This document shows, in pieces, positions 40,134 through 49,058 of a stretch of 64,000 bases of DNA. The stretch covers positions 186,001-250,000 of the forward strand of contig NZ_SLZF01000010.1 in the NCBI RefSeq assembly GCF_004341515.1, given 5' to 3'. The notes under the pieces are model-generated. The model had not been told where the DNA came from, ran no database searches, and saw only the letters and a list, made by a program, of their open reading frames with translations. Within the stretch, counting starts at the first letter, position 1, and each line of letters begins with the position of its first letter. The position numbers were made by a program, and so were the translations under genes. This DNA is from Allobosea sp. BK604. GTDB lineage: Bacteria; Pseudomonadota; Alphaproteobacteria; Rhizobiales; Beijerinckiaceae.

Positions 40134-41648
40134 ATGATGTTCGGTTTCGGTATCCTCACCGGTCTTCTGGTCCTGCCGCTGGTCGGCGCGGCCTTCATCC
40201 TGGCGCAGCGGGGCGACGAGGCTTCGGTCAACTCCAACGCGCGCTATGCCGCGCTGGCGGCGACGATTGCAACCTTCCTGCTCGCCTGCTTCGCCTGGGC
40301 CCGCTTCGATCCCGCCAATCCCGGTTTCCAGATGGTCGAGACCCATGGCTGGGTCTCCGATGCGATCAAGTTCAAGCTCGGCGTCGACGGCTTCTCCTTC
40401 CCCTTCGTGGTGCTGACGGCCTTCCTGATGCCGTTCTGCATCCTCGCGTCCTGGACCTCGGTCGAGAAGCGCGTGCGCGAGTATATGGTCGCCTTCCTGA
40501 TCCTGGAGACGCTGATGATCGGCGTCTTCGTGGCGCTCGACCTCGTGCTGTTCTACGTGTTCTTCGAGGCTGGCTTGATCCCGATGTTCCTGATCATCGG
40601 CATCTGGGGCGGCAAGCGCCGCGTCTACGCCTCCTACAAGTTCTTCCTCTACACGCTGCTCGGCTCGGTGTTGATGCTGCTGGCGCTGATGGCGATGTAC
40701 TGGAACGCCGGCACCACCGATATCGAGGTGCTGCTGAAACACAGCTTCCCGTCGGCGATGCAGCCCTGGCTCTGGCTCGCCTTCTTCGCCTCCTTCGCGG
40801 TGAAGATGCCGATGTGGCCGGTCCATACCTGGCTACCCGACGCCCATGTCGAGGCGCCGACCGCCGGCTCCGTCATCCTGGCGGCGATCCTGCTGAAGAT
40901 GGGCGGCTACGGCTTCATCCGCTTCTCGATCCCGATGTTCCCGGAAGCCTCGGCGATGTTCGCGCCGCTGGTCTTCGCGCTCTCGGTCATCGCCATCGTC
41001 TACACCTCGCTGGTGGCGCTGATGCAGGAGGACATCAAGAAGCTGATCGCCTATTCCTCGGTGGCCCATATGGGCTTCGTCACCATGGGCCTGTTCACCC
41101 TGACGCCGCAGGGCATCCAGGGCGCGATGTTCCAGATGATGAGCCACGGCCTGGTCTCGGGCGCGCTCTTCCTCTGCGTCGGCGTGGTCTATGACCGGAT
41201 GCATACCCGCGAGATCGCCGCCTATGGCGGCCTGGTGAACCGGATGCCGCTCTATGCGGTCGTCTTCATGGTCTTCACCATGGCCAATGTCGGCCTGCCC
41301 GGCACGGCCGGCTTCGTCGGCGAGTTCCTGACCCTGCTCGGCGCCTTCAAGGCCAACCCCTGGGTCGCCTTCATCGCGACCTCCGGCGTCATCCTCTCGG
41401 CCGCCTACGCGCTCTGGCTCTATCGCCGCGTCGTCTTCGGCGAGCTCACCAAGCCCGAGCTCAAGTCGATCCAGGATCTCAACCCGCGCGAGATGGTCAT
41501 CCTGGCGCCGCTGGTGCTTCTGACGATCTGGTATGGCATCGCGCCGGGCACCATCCTCGACGCCTTCGCCGCGCCGACCGAACACCTCATCCGGAACTAT
41601 CAGGCTGCTCTCACCGCCGCTAAGACGGCGATGCTGGCCGCACAGTAA
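40134..41648 (+). CDS. nuoM: NADH-quinone oxidoreductase subunit M
   Basis: Antiporter-like proton-pumping subunit (ND4). The 504 residues show the conserved helix-5 Glu region [20 protein letters not shown], the [20 protein letters not shown] block with the pumping Lys, and [16 protein letters not shown]. About 14 helices, normal length. Two adjacent ATGs (40134 and 40137) are possible starts. Confidence 0.98.
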   Translation: MMFGFGILTGLLVLPLVGAAFILAQRGDEASVNSNARYAALAATIATFLLACFAWARFDPANPGFQMVETHGWVSDAIKFKLGVDGFSFPFVVLTAFLMPFCILASWTSVEKRVREYMVAFLILETLMIGVFVALDLVLFYVFFEAGLIPMFLIIGIWGGKRRVYASYKFFLYTLLGSVLMLLALMAMYWNAGTTDIEVLLKHSFPSAMQPWLWLAFFASFAVKMPMWPVHTWLPDAHVEAPTAGSVILAAILLKMGGYGFIRFSIPMFPEASAMFAPLVFALSVIAIVYTSLVALMQEDIKKLIAYSSVAHMGFVTMGLFTLTPQGIQGAMFQMMSHGLVSGALFLCVGVVYDRMHTREIAAYGGLVNRMPLYAVVFMVFTMANVGLPGTAGFVGEFLTLLGAFKANPWVAFIATSGVILSAAYALWLYRRVVFGELTKPELKSIQDLNPREMVILAPLVLLTIWYGIAPGTILDAFAAPTEHLIRNYQAALTAAKTAMLAAQ

Positions 41649-41659
41649 GGCTGATCGCG

Positions 41660-43087
41660 ATGACCTTGCCCGCTCTCGGCCCCGCGCTGCCGGAAATCAT
41701 CCTCGCCATCGGCGCCATCGCCATGGTGCTCGTCGGCGCGCTGCGCGGCGAAAGCGCGACGCGTCTGCTGGAAGGCGCGGCGCTTGCGCTGCTGGCGCTT
41801 GCGCTGGTGCTTGTTCTGTCCGGAACCGGCAAGGCCGTGACCTTCAACGGCGCCTTCGTCGCCGACAGCTTCGCCCGCTTCATGAAGGCGCTGACCCTGA
41901 TCGGCGCCGCGGCCGCGATCCTGCTCTCGTCGGATTATATGCGCCGCGACGGCTCGATGCGCTTCGAGTTCCCGATCCTCGTCGTCCTCGCCACGATCGG
42001 CATGATGATGATGATCTCGGCGAGCGACCTGATCGGCCTCTATGTCGGCCTCGAGCTGCAGTCGCTGGCGCTCTATGTCGTCGCCGCATTCGACCGCGAC
42101 AATGCCAAGTCGACCGAGGCGGGCCTCAAGTACTTCGTGCTCGGCGCGCTCTCCTCGGGCATGCTGCTTTACGGCTCCTCGCTGGTCTACGGCTTCACCG
42201 GCACGGTGACCTATACCGGCATCGCCCAGGCCATCCATGGCGAGCATGTCGGCATCGGCCTGATATTCGGCATCGTCTTCGTCGCCGCAGGCACCGCCTT
42301 CAAGATCTCGGCCGTGCCCTTCCACATGTGGACGCCGGACGTCTATGAGGGCGCCCCGACACCGGTCGCCGCCTTTTTCGCCTCCGCGCCCAAGATGGCG
42401 GCGATGGCGATGATCGTGCGCGTCTTCGTCGGCGCCTTCCCGGCCGCGCTGCACGAGTGGCAGCAGATCATCATCTTCATGTCGATCGCCTCGATGGCGC
42501 TCGGCGCCTTCGCCGCGATCGGCCAGAGCAACATCAAGCGCCTGCTCGCCTATTCCTCGATCGCCAATATGGGCTATGCGCTGGTCGGCCTCGCCGCCGG
42601 CACGGCCGATGGCGTCCAGGGCGTGATCACCTATATGGCGATTTATCTCGCGACCACGCTCGCCGCGTTCGCCTGCGTGCTGATGATGCGCCGCGACGGC
42701 AAGCCGATCGAGGAGATCTCCGAACTCGCAGGCCTGTCGCGCACCAATCCGTGGATGGCCTTCGCGCTGGCGATGATGATGTTCTCGCTTGCCGGCATCC
42801 CGCCGCTCGCGGGCTTCTGGGCGAAGTTCTATGTCTTCGCGGCGGCGATCAATGCGAAGCTCTACGTGCTGGCGGTCGTCGGCGTCGTGACCAGCGTGGT
42901 CGGCGCCTATTACTACCTGCGTGTCGTCAAGATCATTTATTTCGACGATGCCAAGCCGGCCTTCGAGCGGGCCGATCTCGCCGTACGTTTCGTGCTGCTG
43001 GTCTCGGCGATCTTCGTCTTCGCCCTGTCCTTCGTGCCCGGCCCGCTGTTCAACGCGGCCGAGGCCGCTGCGAAATCGCTGTTCTGA
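41660..43087 (+). CDS. nuoN: NADH-quinone oxidoreductase subunit N
   Basis: Antiporter-like subunit (ND2), last nuo gene of the operon. The 475 residues contain YVGLELQSLALYVVAAFDRD, AVPFHMWTPDVYEGAPTPVA, AYSSIANMGYALVGLA and the ending with about 14 membrane helices. birA follows after only ten bases, so transcription very probably continues beyond complex I. Confidence 0.98.
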   Translation: MTLPALGPALPEIILAIGAIAMVLVGALRGESATRLLEGAALALLALALVLVLSGTGKAVTFNGAFVADSFARFMKALTLIGAAAAILLSSDYMRRDGSMRFEFPILVVLATIGMMMMISASDLIGLYVGLELQSLALYVVAAFDRDNAKSTEAGLKYFVLGALSSGMLLYGSSLVYGFTGTVTYTGIAQAIHGEHVGIGLIFGIVFVAAGTAFKISAVPFHMWTPDVYEGAPTPVAAFFASAPKMAAMAMIVRVFVGAFPAALHEWQQIIIFMSIASMALGAFAAIGQSNIKRLLAYSSIANMGYALVGLAAGTADGVQGVITYMAIYLATTLAAFACVLMMRRDGKPIEEISELAGLSRTNPWMAFALAMMMFSLAGIPPLAGFWAKFYVFAAAINAKLYVLAVVGVVTSVVGAYYYLRVVKIIYFDDAKPAFERADLAVRFVLLVSAIFVFALSFVPGPLFNAAEAAAKSLF

Positions 43088-43097
43088 GCCGATCGCG

Positions 43098-43856
43098 GTG
43101 CTAGGCGAGGCGGCGCGCGCCGCCGGTTATCGGCTGATCATCCGCGACGAGGTCGCCTCCACCATGGAGGAGGCCCGCCGTGCGCTGGATCAGGGCGATC
43201 CCGGCCAGCTCTGGATCGTCGCGCGCAGCCAGAGCGCCGGGCGCGGCCGCCATGGCCGAAGCTGGGGCTCGCCGCCGGGAAACCTCTATGCCAGCCTGCT
43301 GCTGGTCGAGCCCTGCGAGATGGCGCTGGCGCCGCAACTCGGCTTCGTTGCCGGCCTTGCCCTGCATGACGCGGCCGCCAAGATCACGGGCCTCACCGCA
43401 CCGCAGCTTGCGCTGAAATGGCCGAACGACCTGTTGATCGGCCGGGCCAAGACCGCGGGCCTGCTGCTCGAAGGCGAAAGCCGGGCAGGGCGCTTCGCCG
43501 TCACCATCGGCATGGGCGTCAATGTCGCAAGCCGGCCCGGGGACACACCCTATCCGGCGAGCTTCCTCAAGGAGATCGCGTCCTCCGCCACCGTCGAGAC
43601 GCTGCTCGCCGCGCTGAGCGATGCCTGGCTCGCGCGCTTCCGCGCCTGGTCGCTGCCCGGCGGCTTCGGGCCGACCCGCGCCGCCTGGCTCGAACGCGCC
43701 GCCTTCCTCGGGGAGACCATCACCTTGCGCCTGTCGGAAGGCCCGCTCTCCGGCCGCTTCTCCGGTCTTGACGCCTTCGGACGGCTCGAGCTCGACACGG
43801 ACGACGGCCGGCGCGTGATCGATGCCGGCGATCTCTATTTCGGCGCTCCGGCCTGA
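43098..43856 (+). CDS. birA: Biotin-[acetyl-CoA-carboxylase] ligase
   Basis: Attaches biotin to carboxylase carrier proteins through biotinyl-AMP. The 252 residues, starting at a GTG, show EVASTMEEARR, the biotinyl-AMP loop GRGRHGRSWGSPPGNLYASL and KWPNDLLIGRAKTAGLLLEG, then a C-terminal SH3-like domain (SGRFSGLDAFGRLELDTDDG). There is no N-terminal helix-turn-helix, so this is the monofunctional class without repressor activity. The frame is open upstream into nuoN, but the GTG just after the nuoN stop fits the family start. Confidence 0.92.
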   Translation: MLGEAARAAGYRLIIRDEVASTMEEARRALDQGDPGQLWIVARSQSAGRGRHGRSWGSPPGNLYASLLLVEPCEMALAPQLGFVAGLALHDAAAKITGLTAPQLALKWPNDLLIGRAKTAGLLLEGESRAGRFAVTIGMGVNVASRPGDTPYPASFLKEIASSATVETLLAALSDAWLARFRAWSLPGGFGPTRAAWLERAAFLGETITLRLSEGPLSGRFSGLDAFGRLELDTDDGRRVIDAGDLYFGAPA

Positions 43857-43982
43857 TCGTGCTGCGCCAGCCGCCCATCCGCCGCTCCTGCCGCGGTCTG
43901 GAGGGGAGGCTGCGAGCATGCTAGGCCTGCTGTTTCCTCTTCAGGCGCCCGGCGCCTTCAATCTCACATGTCAGGATTTGCC

Positions 43983-45653
43983 GTGACCCGTTCCAGCGAC
44001 CAGCTCGTATTCGTGCCCCTCGGCGGTCTTGGCGAGATCGGCATGAACGCGGCGCTGTACGGCTTCGGGCCCGAGGGGCGGCGCAAATGGATCCTGGTCG
44101 ATTGCGGCCTGTCCTTCGCCGGGCCGGAGGCGCCGGGCGTCGACATCGTCCTGCCCGACCTGCGCTACATCATCGAGGAGCGCGCCAATCTCCTCGGCAT
44201 CGTCATCACCCACGCGCATGAGGACCATATCGGCGCGCTCGCCGCGCTCTGGCCGAGCCTGCGCGCGCCGGTCTATTGCACGCAATTCGCTGCCGGCCTG
44301 CTGGCGACCCGCCGGCTCTCCGAGCCCGGCGCGCCCAAGGTGCCGATGAATATCGTGGCCCAAGGCGGGCGTTTCACGCTTGGGCCGTTCAACATCGAAT
44401 TCGTGCCGGTCGCCCATTCCATCCCCGAATCGAACGCGCTGGCGATCCGGACCCCGGTCGGCCTCATCGTCCACACCGGCGACTGGAAGATCGACCCGAC
44501 GCCGCAGGTCGGCCTGCCGACCGACGAGAAGCGCCTGCGCGAGCTCGGCGACGAGGGCGTGCTGGCGCTGATCTGCGATTCGACCAATGTCATGCGCGAC
44601 GGCATCAGCCCGAGCGAGGCCGATGTCGCGGCCAAGCTCAAGGAACTGGTCGCCTCGGCGCCGGGCCGCGTCGCGGTGACCACCTTCGCCTCCAATGTCG
44701 CCCGGCTGCGCGCCGTGGCCGAGGCCGCGATGGCGGCCCAGCGTGAGGTCGTCGTCGTCGGCCGCGCCATGGACCGCGTCATCGACGTCGCGCGCGAATG
44801 CGGCTATCTGGAAGGCATCCCGGCTTTCCGCTCGGTCGATACCTATGGCTACCTGCCGCGCGACAAGGTCGTGGCGCTGCTCACCGGCAGCCAGGGCGAG
44901 CCGCGCGCCGCGCTCTCGCGTATCGCCTCGGACGATCATCCCGAGATCGCGCTCTCGCCCGGCGACCGCGTGATCTTCTCCTCGCGCACCATCCCCGGCA
45001 ACGAGAAGTCGGTCGGCAACATCCTGAACGCGCTGGCACGCGACAATATCGAGATCATCACCGACCGGACCCATCTCGTCCATGTCTCCGGTCATCCGCG
45101 CCGCGAGGAACTGGCCCGGCTCTATGGCTGGCTGAAGCCGAGGATCGCCATTCCCGCCCATGGCGAAGATCTGCATCTCAGCGAGCACGCCGCCTTCGCC
45201 CGCGGCCTCGGCGTCAAGCATGTCATGCGCGCCGGCAATGGCGATGTCGTCGCGATCGGACCGGACGGTGCCCGCAAGGTCGACGAAGCCCCGCATGGCC
45301 GGCTCTACCAGGATGGCGACCTTCTGGTGGGCGCCATGGAGAAGACAATTGTCGAGCGGCGCCGGCTCTCCTTCGCCGGCATGATCTCGGTCGCGGTCGC
45401 GGTCGACGAGAAGGGCGGGCTCGCCGGCGATCCGGAGATTGCCGTCCTCGGCCTGCCGCCTCGTGCCAGTGATGGCACGCCCTTCGACGAGCTCGTCGCC
45501 GATGCCGTCTCGGAGCTGATCGACAATATCCCCAAGGCGCGCCGGCGCGATCCCGAAGCGCTGCGCAACGCGCTGGAGCGCGGCCTGCGCAGCGCCGTCA
45601 ACGAGGAGTGGGGCAAGAAGCCGCTGGTGCATGCGCTGGTGATCGAGGTGTAG
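43983..45653 (+). CDS. rnj: Ribonuclease J
   Basis: A metallo-beta-lactamase/beta-CASP exo- and endoribonuclease. The 556 residues show LGGLGEIGMN, the zinc motif THAHEDHIGAL (H77, H79, D81, H82 counted from the GTG), then H142-type VAHSIPES and the beta-CASP motifs (DSTNVMRDG, SGHPRREELARLYGWLKP and PAHGEDLHL). The GTG at 43983 has AGGA seven bases upstream, while the ATG at 43968 has no visible site and would add five residues. Alphaproteobacteria commonly pair RNase J with RNase E. Confidence 0.95.
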   Translation: MTRSSDQLVFVPLGGLGEIGMNAALYGFGPEGRRKWILVDCGLSFAGPEAPGVDIVLPDLRYIIEERANLLGIVITHAHEDHIGALAALWPSLRAPVYCTQFAAGLLATRRLSEPGAPKVPMNIVAQGGRFTLGPFNIEFVPVAHSIPESNALAIRTPVGLIVHTGDWKIDPTPQVGLPTDEKRLRELGDEGVLALICDSTNVMRDGISPSEADVAAKLKELVASAPGRVAVTTFASNVARLRAVAEAAMAAQREVVVVGRAMDRVIDVARECGYLEGIPAFRSVDTYGYLPRDKVVALLTGSQGEPRAALSRIASDDHPEIALSPGDRVIFSSRTIPGNEKSVGNILNALARDNIEIITDRTHLVHVSGHPRREELARLYGWLKPRIAIPAHGEDLHLSEHAAFARGLGVKHVMRAGNGDVVAIGPDGARKVDEAPHGRLYQDGDLLVGAMEKTIVERRRLSFAGMISVAVAVDEKGGLAGDPEIAVLGLPPRASDGTPFDELVADAVSELIDNIPKARRRDPEALRNALERGLRSAVNEEWGKKPLVHALVIEV

Positions 45654-45703
45654 ATAGGCTGATAAGCAGCGCCGCTGCTTCGCCTTTTCACTCGGGGGAG
45701 CTG

Positions 45704-46108
45704 ATGATCGGACGCCTCAATCACGTCGCCATTGCGGTGAAGGACCTTGCCGCATCGACGGCGCTCTATCGTGACACGCTCGGCGCCCGCGTCTCCCAGC
45801 CGCTGCCGCAGCCTGAGCATGGCGTCACCGTCGTCTTCGTCGAATTGCCCAATACCAAGATCGAGCTGCTGGAGCCGCTCGGCGCCGACTCGCCGATCGC
45901 GAAATTCCTCGAGCGCAACGCCGATGGCGGCATCCACCATATCTGCTACGAGGTCGACGACATCCTCGCGGCGCGCGACCGGCTCAAGGAGGCTGGAGCG
46001 CGCGTGCTCGGCACGGGCGAGCCGCGTATCGGCGCCCATGGCAAGCCGGTGCTTTTCCTCCACCCCAAGGATTTCTGCGGCACGCTCGTGGAACTGGAAC
46101 AGGCTTGA
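45704..46108 (+). CDS. mce: Methylmalonyl-CoA epimerase
   Basis: Interconverts (R)- and (S)-methylmalonyl-CoA on the propionate-to-succinyl-CoA route. The 134-residue glyoxalase/VOC-fold protein shows LNHVAIAVKDL at the start and metal-binding His/Glu in GGIHHICYEVDDI and FCGTLVELEQ at the end; PEHGVTVVFVELPNTKIELL is typical of the family. GGGGGAG precedes the ATG at 45704; the extension to 45608 overlaps rnj and has no family character. Confidence 0.94.
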   Translation: MIGRLNHVAIAVKDLAASTALYRDTLGARVSQPLPQPEHGVTVVFVELPNTKIELLEPLGADSPIAKFLERNADGGIHHICYEVDDILAARDRLKEAGARVLGTGEPRIGAHGKPVLFLHPKDFCGTLVELEQA

Positions 46109-46138
46109 GGCTTCGGGCCCGGATTGGCGAATGGCAAG

Positions 46139-46549
46139 ATGATCGAATTCCTCGAACAGCCCGAGGCGGGATCGCCACGACCGTTCAGCGCGGCGACGCG
46201 GGCGGGCGGTCTTGTCTTCGTCTCCGGCCATTCCGCGCCGCACGATCCCGCGCTCGGCATCTTTCGCGGCGATTCGCCGTCCGAGGAGGTGCGCAATGCG
46301 CTGGCCCGCATCGGCGTGATTCTGCGTGAGGCCGGCAGCGGGCTCGATCGCATCGTGCAGGTGACGATGCTGATCACCGACCCGGCCGACTACGCCGCCT
46401 GCAACGCCGAGTATGTGAAGCATTTTCCGGGCGGCCTGCCAGCCAGGCATACGGCGCGTTTCGGCGTGCCCACCGAGGCCCGCGTCGCATTCTCCTGCAT
46501 CGCTCTCGCGGGCGAGGGCTCGTCGGCGAACGGCGCCGCGAAGGACTGA
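46139..46549 (+). CDS. RidA/YjgF-family protein
   Basis: A protein of about 136 residues with the chorismate-mutase-like RidA fold: RAGGLVFVSGHSA, then VRNALARIGVILREAGSG, DRIVQVTMLITDPADYAACN and the Arg-containing PARHTARFGV. RidA proteins hydrolyse reactive enamine/imine intermediates, but this is a divergent member and its substrate is unsure. It starts 31 bases after mce and ends four bases before the DUF1467 gene. ATG at 46139; an upstream TTG is possible. Confidence 0.88.
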   Translation: MIEFLEQPEAGSPRPFSAATRAGGLVFVSGHSAPHDPALGIFRGDSPSEEVRNALARIGVILREAGSGLDRIVQVTMLITDPADYAACNAEYVKHFPGGLPARHTARFGVPTEARVAFSCIALAGEGSSANGAAKD

Positions 46550-46553
46550 CATC

Positions 46554-46787
46554 ATGACCATTGCCGGCGGCCTGGCCGTTTACTTCGTGATCTGGTGGAC
46601 GGTGCTCTTCACCGTGCTGCCCTTCGGCGTCCGCAATGAAGCAGAGACTGGGGAGGCGCATGTCGAGGGCACCGATCCCGGTGCGCCGGTCATGCCTAAC
46701 CTGGTGAAGAAGGCGATGATCACATCGGTGATCGCGGCGGTCATCTTTGCGATCGTCTGGTATATCTGGGCCGTCTACGACATCTGA
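46554..46787 (+). CDS. DUF1467-family small membrane protein
   Basis: A 77-residue protein with two transmembrane helices (AVYFVIWWTVLFTVLPFGV and ITSVIAAVIFAIVWYIWAVY) around a loop containing PGAPVMPNLVKKA. This matches the DUF1467 family, which is typically found next to mce in alphaproteobacteria. Function unknown. It is the last gene before a strong terminator, so it closes the long transcription unit that may begin at nuoA. Confidence 0.9.
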   Translation: MTIAGGLAVYFVIWWTVLFTVLPFGVRNEAETGEAHVEGTDPGAPVMPNLVKKAMITSVIAAVIFAIVWYIWAVYDI

Positions 46788-47320
46788 GCAAACAATCGCT
46801 CGCCGCCAAAAACAAAAGGCAAGGCCTGAGCCTTGCCTTTGGAGTTTGTTTTTACCGCAGTAATGGCGCGCGTCTATTTGCGTGCAGCTCATATACTAGG
46901 CGGGCGTTTGTTCCTCCCGAGACCTGGTCCGCGGCGCTCAAGTTTTACCCGAGCGAGCCCAGCCCCGAATGAGTAGCGGATTGTAACACTCCTGTCACCC
47001 ATTTAGGCAGGGCTAGCCTGATCTTTTTGCAAATTTAATCCAACTTGCCCTTGTGCAGTGCAATAAAAATTGCCGAGCCGACTATGACGGGAGAAAACGC
47101 ATCTGAAGAAGCCCGGCAAGGCTACTCTGGCCGAAACGCCCGCTGCCCCCAGTCTTCAAGTCGAAGAAGGGCTTCGGCACGAGCTTTCATCCATGCTCTC
47201 GGCATTGCGATCTATCCCGCTCGCAGCAACGCCATATCCGCCTTGTTCCGGCCAAAGGATAAAGCTACCACCGCCTATCTGATCTGCCGGGCCTCTCCGG
47301 CGGCCATGGAGACGGTCCTC
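46788..47320 (+). other. 533-base intergenic region, AT-richer, no supported gene
   Basis: It starts with the terminator at 46808. The stretch 46840-47090 is noticeably AT-richer than the rest of the window and likely holds the promoter of the cyclophilin operon. A frame open from about 47091 to 47286 has coding-like codons but no usable start codon. No repeat copy or RNA gene was recognised. Confidence 0.45.
46808..46853 (+). terminator. Rho-independent terminator after the DUF1467 gene
   Basis: Ten-base perfect arms AAAGGCAAGG (46815-46824) and CCTTGCCTTT (46831-46840), extended by an outer AAAAACAAA/TTTGTTTTT pairing, with the T-rich tail ending at 46853. Confidence 0.88.
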
Positions 47321-47872
47321 ATGCTGCGCAGCTCGCTTGCTATCCTTGCTCTTGCCGCTTCCTTGGGCTTTGCCCAGGCGCAGGCGCCTGCCAACGATCC
47401 CAACAACACGATCGTGCTCGAGACCAAGGACGGCAAGGTGACGATCCGGCTGCGCCCCGATCTCGCGCCCAAGCACGTCGCGCAGATCAAGGCGCTGACC
47501 AAGCGCGGTTTCTATGACGGCATCGTCTTCCACCGCGTCATCGACGGCTTCATGGCCCAGACCGGTGATCCGACCGGCACGGGCACTGGTAAGTCCGATC
47601 TGCCGAACCTGCCGGCCGAATTCAGCCAGACTCCCTACAAGGTCGGCTCGGTCGGCATGGCCCGCTCCAGCGCGCCGGATTCGGCCAATTCCCAGTTCTT
47701 CATCTGCTTCGAGGGCTGTGGCTCGCTGACCGGCCAATATACGCTGTTCGGCGAGGTCGTCTCCGGCATGGATGTCGTGCGCAAGATCAAGAAGGGCAGC
47801 TCGGCCAATAACGGCCAGGTCAGCGCGCCCGACAAGATCGTCAGCATGAAGCTGCTGGCTGACGCGAAGTAA
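47321..47872 (+). CDS. Periplasmic cyclophilin-type peptidyl-prolyl isomerase
   Basis: A 183-residue PpiA-like isomerase. A signal peptide (LRSSLAILALAASLGFAQAQ) is followed by one cyclophilin domain with YDGIVFHRVIDGFMAQTGDP, GMARSSAPDSANSQFFICF and YTLFGEVVSGMDVV. The catalytic Arg of FHRVI is present. The ATG at 47321 is preceded by GGAGACGG; upstream frames lack support. It is the exported paralogue of the cytoplasmic cyclophilin at 48508, with one unknown exported protein between them. Confidence 0.93.
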   Translation: MLRSSLAILALAASLGFAQAQAPANDPNNTIVLETKDGKVTIRLRPDLAPKHVAQIKALTKRGFYDGIVFHRVIDGFMAQTGDPTGTGTGKSDLPNLPAEFSQTPYKVGSVGMARSSAPDSANSQFFICFEGCGSLTGQYTLFGEVVSGMDVVRKIKKGSSANNGQVSAPDKIVSMKLLADAK

Positions 47873-47878
47873 CAGGCG

Positions 47879-48508
47879 ATGGCGAGGGCTGGCACGGTCC
47901 TGATCATTCTGGTGTCCCTGGGCGCGGCCGGTCCCGGCCTGGCCCAGGAGACCTTCGATCTCGGCCGCCCGCCGCCCTCCGGCTCGCAGAACCCGGTGCT
48001 GCCGCCGCCTTCGGGCTCGCAGAACCCGGTGCTGCCACCGCAATCAGGCCAGCGCTACGGGCCCGGTATCGGCGGGCGCTTCGGCGAGGGCGAGCGCCGC
48101 CCGGTTATTCCGAGCCCCTATCCCGGCGTCGACCAGGGCCTGAGCGGCTCGGTCTCGCCGACCACCGGCGGCCTGCAGGGCGACGTGGTCGACCGCATCT
48201 CCGAGATCGGACCGGCCTTGCGCCGCTGCTGGGAGCCGCCCGTGATGGCCGGCCCGACGGACGGAGCGATGGCGACGGTGCGTTTCAGCCTGCGCCGCAA
48301 CGGCACGCTCTTCGGCCAGCCGCGCGTCACCTGGGAGACGCGTCGCTCGAACCCGGATCTGCAGGCGGCGTTCACGACGTCGATCCTGAACGCCGTTCGC
48401 AGTTGCACACCGATGAGGTTGTCGCCGCGCTTCGGAGCGAGTATCGCGGGACGACCCTTCACCATCCGCTTCCACGGCCGCGCGCCGTCCAATGAAAGGC
48501 CGACCTGA
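47879..48508 (+). CDS. Exported protein of unknown function with Pro-rich repeat
   Basis: A 209-residue protein with a signal sequence (AGTVLIILVSLGAAGPGLAQ). It is followed by two perfect 11-residue repeats (PPPSGSQNPVL) and the start of a third. A compact C-terminal domain of about 110 residues follows (DRISEIGPALRRCWEPPV, then ATVRFSLRRNGTLFGQPRVT). The domain has a single Cys and resembles the TonB C-terminal/energy-transducer fold in pattern, but that is only a suggestion. It lies between two cyclophilin genes, six bases after the first and overlapping the second by one base, so all three are co-translated. Confidence 0.82.
   Translation: MARAGTVLIILVSLGAAGPGLAQETFDLGRPPPSGSQNPVLPPPSGSQNPVLPPQSGQRYGPGIGGRFGEGERRPVIPSPYPGVDQGLSGSVSPTTGGLQGDVVDRISEIGPALRRCWEPPVMAGPTDGAMATVRFSLRRNGTLFGQPRVTWETRRSNPDLQAAFTTSILNAVRSCTPMRLSPRFGASIAGRPFTIRFHGRAPSNERPT
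47969..48034 (+). repeat. Two tandem 33-base repeats inside the coding region
   Basis: Units 47969-48001 and 48002-48034 each encode PPPSGSQNPVL and differ only at silent positions. A partial third unit (PPQSG) follows. The silent changes show the duplication is not brand new. Confidence 0.85.
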
Positions 48509-48975
48509 TGGCACTCGATCCCGAGAACACCCTCGTCATGGAAACCACCAAGGGCCGCATCGTCATCGAGCTGCGCCCGGACCTCGCGCCGAACCATGTC
48601 GAGCGCCTCAAGACGCTCTCCCGCCAGGGCTTCTATGACGGCATCGTGTTCCACCGCGTCATCGACGGCTTCATGGCCCAGGTCGGCTGCCCGCACGGCA
48701 CCGGCACCGGCGGCTCCGACCTGCCGGACCTGAAGCAGGAGTTCAATGCCGAGCCGCATGTCCGCGGCATCTGCTCGATGGCCCGCGCCCAGAACCCGAA
48801 CTCGGCGAACAGCCAGTTCTTCATCGTCTTCGACGACGCCCGCTTCCTCGACAAGCAGTACACGGTCTGGGGCAAGGTCGTGGAAGGCATGGAGAATGTC
48901 GACAAGATCAAGCGCGGCGAGCCGGTGCGCGACCCCGACTCGATCGTCTCGATGAAGGTGATGGCGGACGCCTGA
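48508..48975 (+). CDS. ppiB: Cytoplasmic cyclophilin-type peptidyl-prolyl isomerase
   Basis: A 155-residue single-domain cyclophilin without a signal peptide. Active-site segments are YDGIVFHRVIDGFMAQVGCP, CSMARAQNPNSANSQFFIVF and DKQYTVWGKVVEGMENVDKI. It is about half identical to the periplasmic copy at 47321 by eye, indicating a duplication within the operon. queA begins 83 bases after the stop. Confidence 0.96.
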   Translation: MALDPENTLVMETTKGRIVIELRPDLAPNHVERLKTLSRQGFYDGIVFHRVIDGFMAQVGCPHGTGTGGSDLPDLKQEFNAEPHVRGICSMARAQNPNSANSQFFIVFDDARFLDKQYTVWGKVVEGMENVDKIKRGEPVRDPDSIVSMKVMADA

Positions 48976-49058
48976 GCGTTTCAGCCGTTTATTCGCGAGC
49001 CCTCATCCTCGGGATGGGGGCTCGTTCTGTTTCAGCCGCAGCAAGGTGAGCGTCGGCC

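Noticed and set aside
42921-43097. N-terminal extension of birA into nuoN
   Set aside because: The added 59 residues are Ser/Arg/Pro-rich off-frame translation of nuoN. The GTG at 43098 matches the family start.
47091-47286. Coding-like frame (KKPGKATLAETPAAPSLQVE ...) upstream of the periplasmic cyclophilin
   Set aside because: Preceded immediately by an in-frame stop, with no ATG, GTG or TTG near a ribosome site. It could be the remains of a gene, but nothing supports a product.
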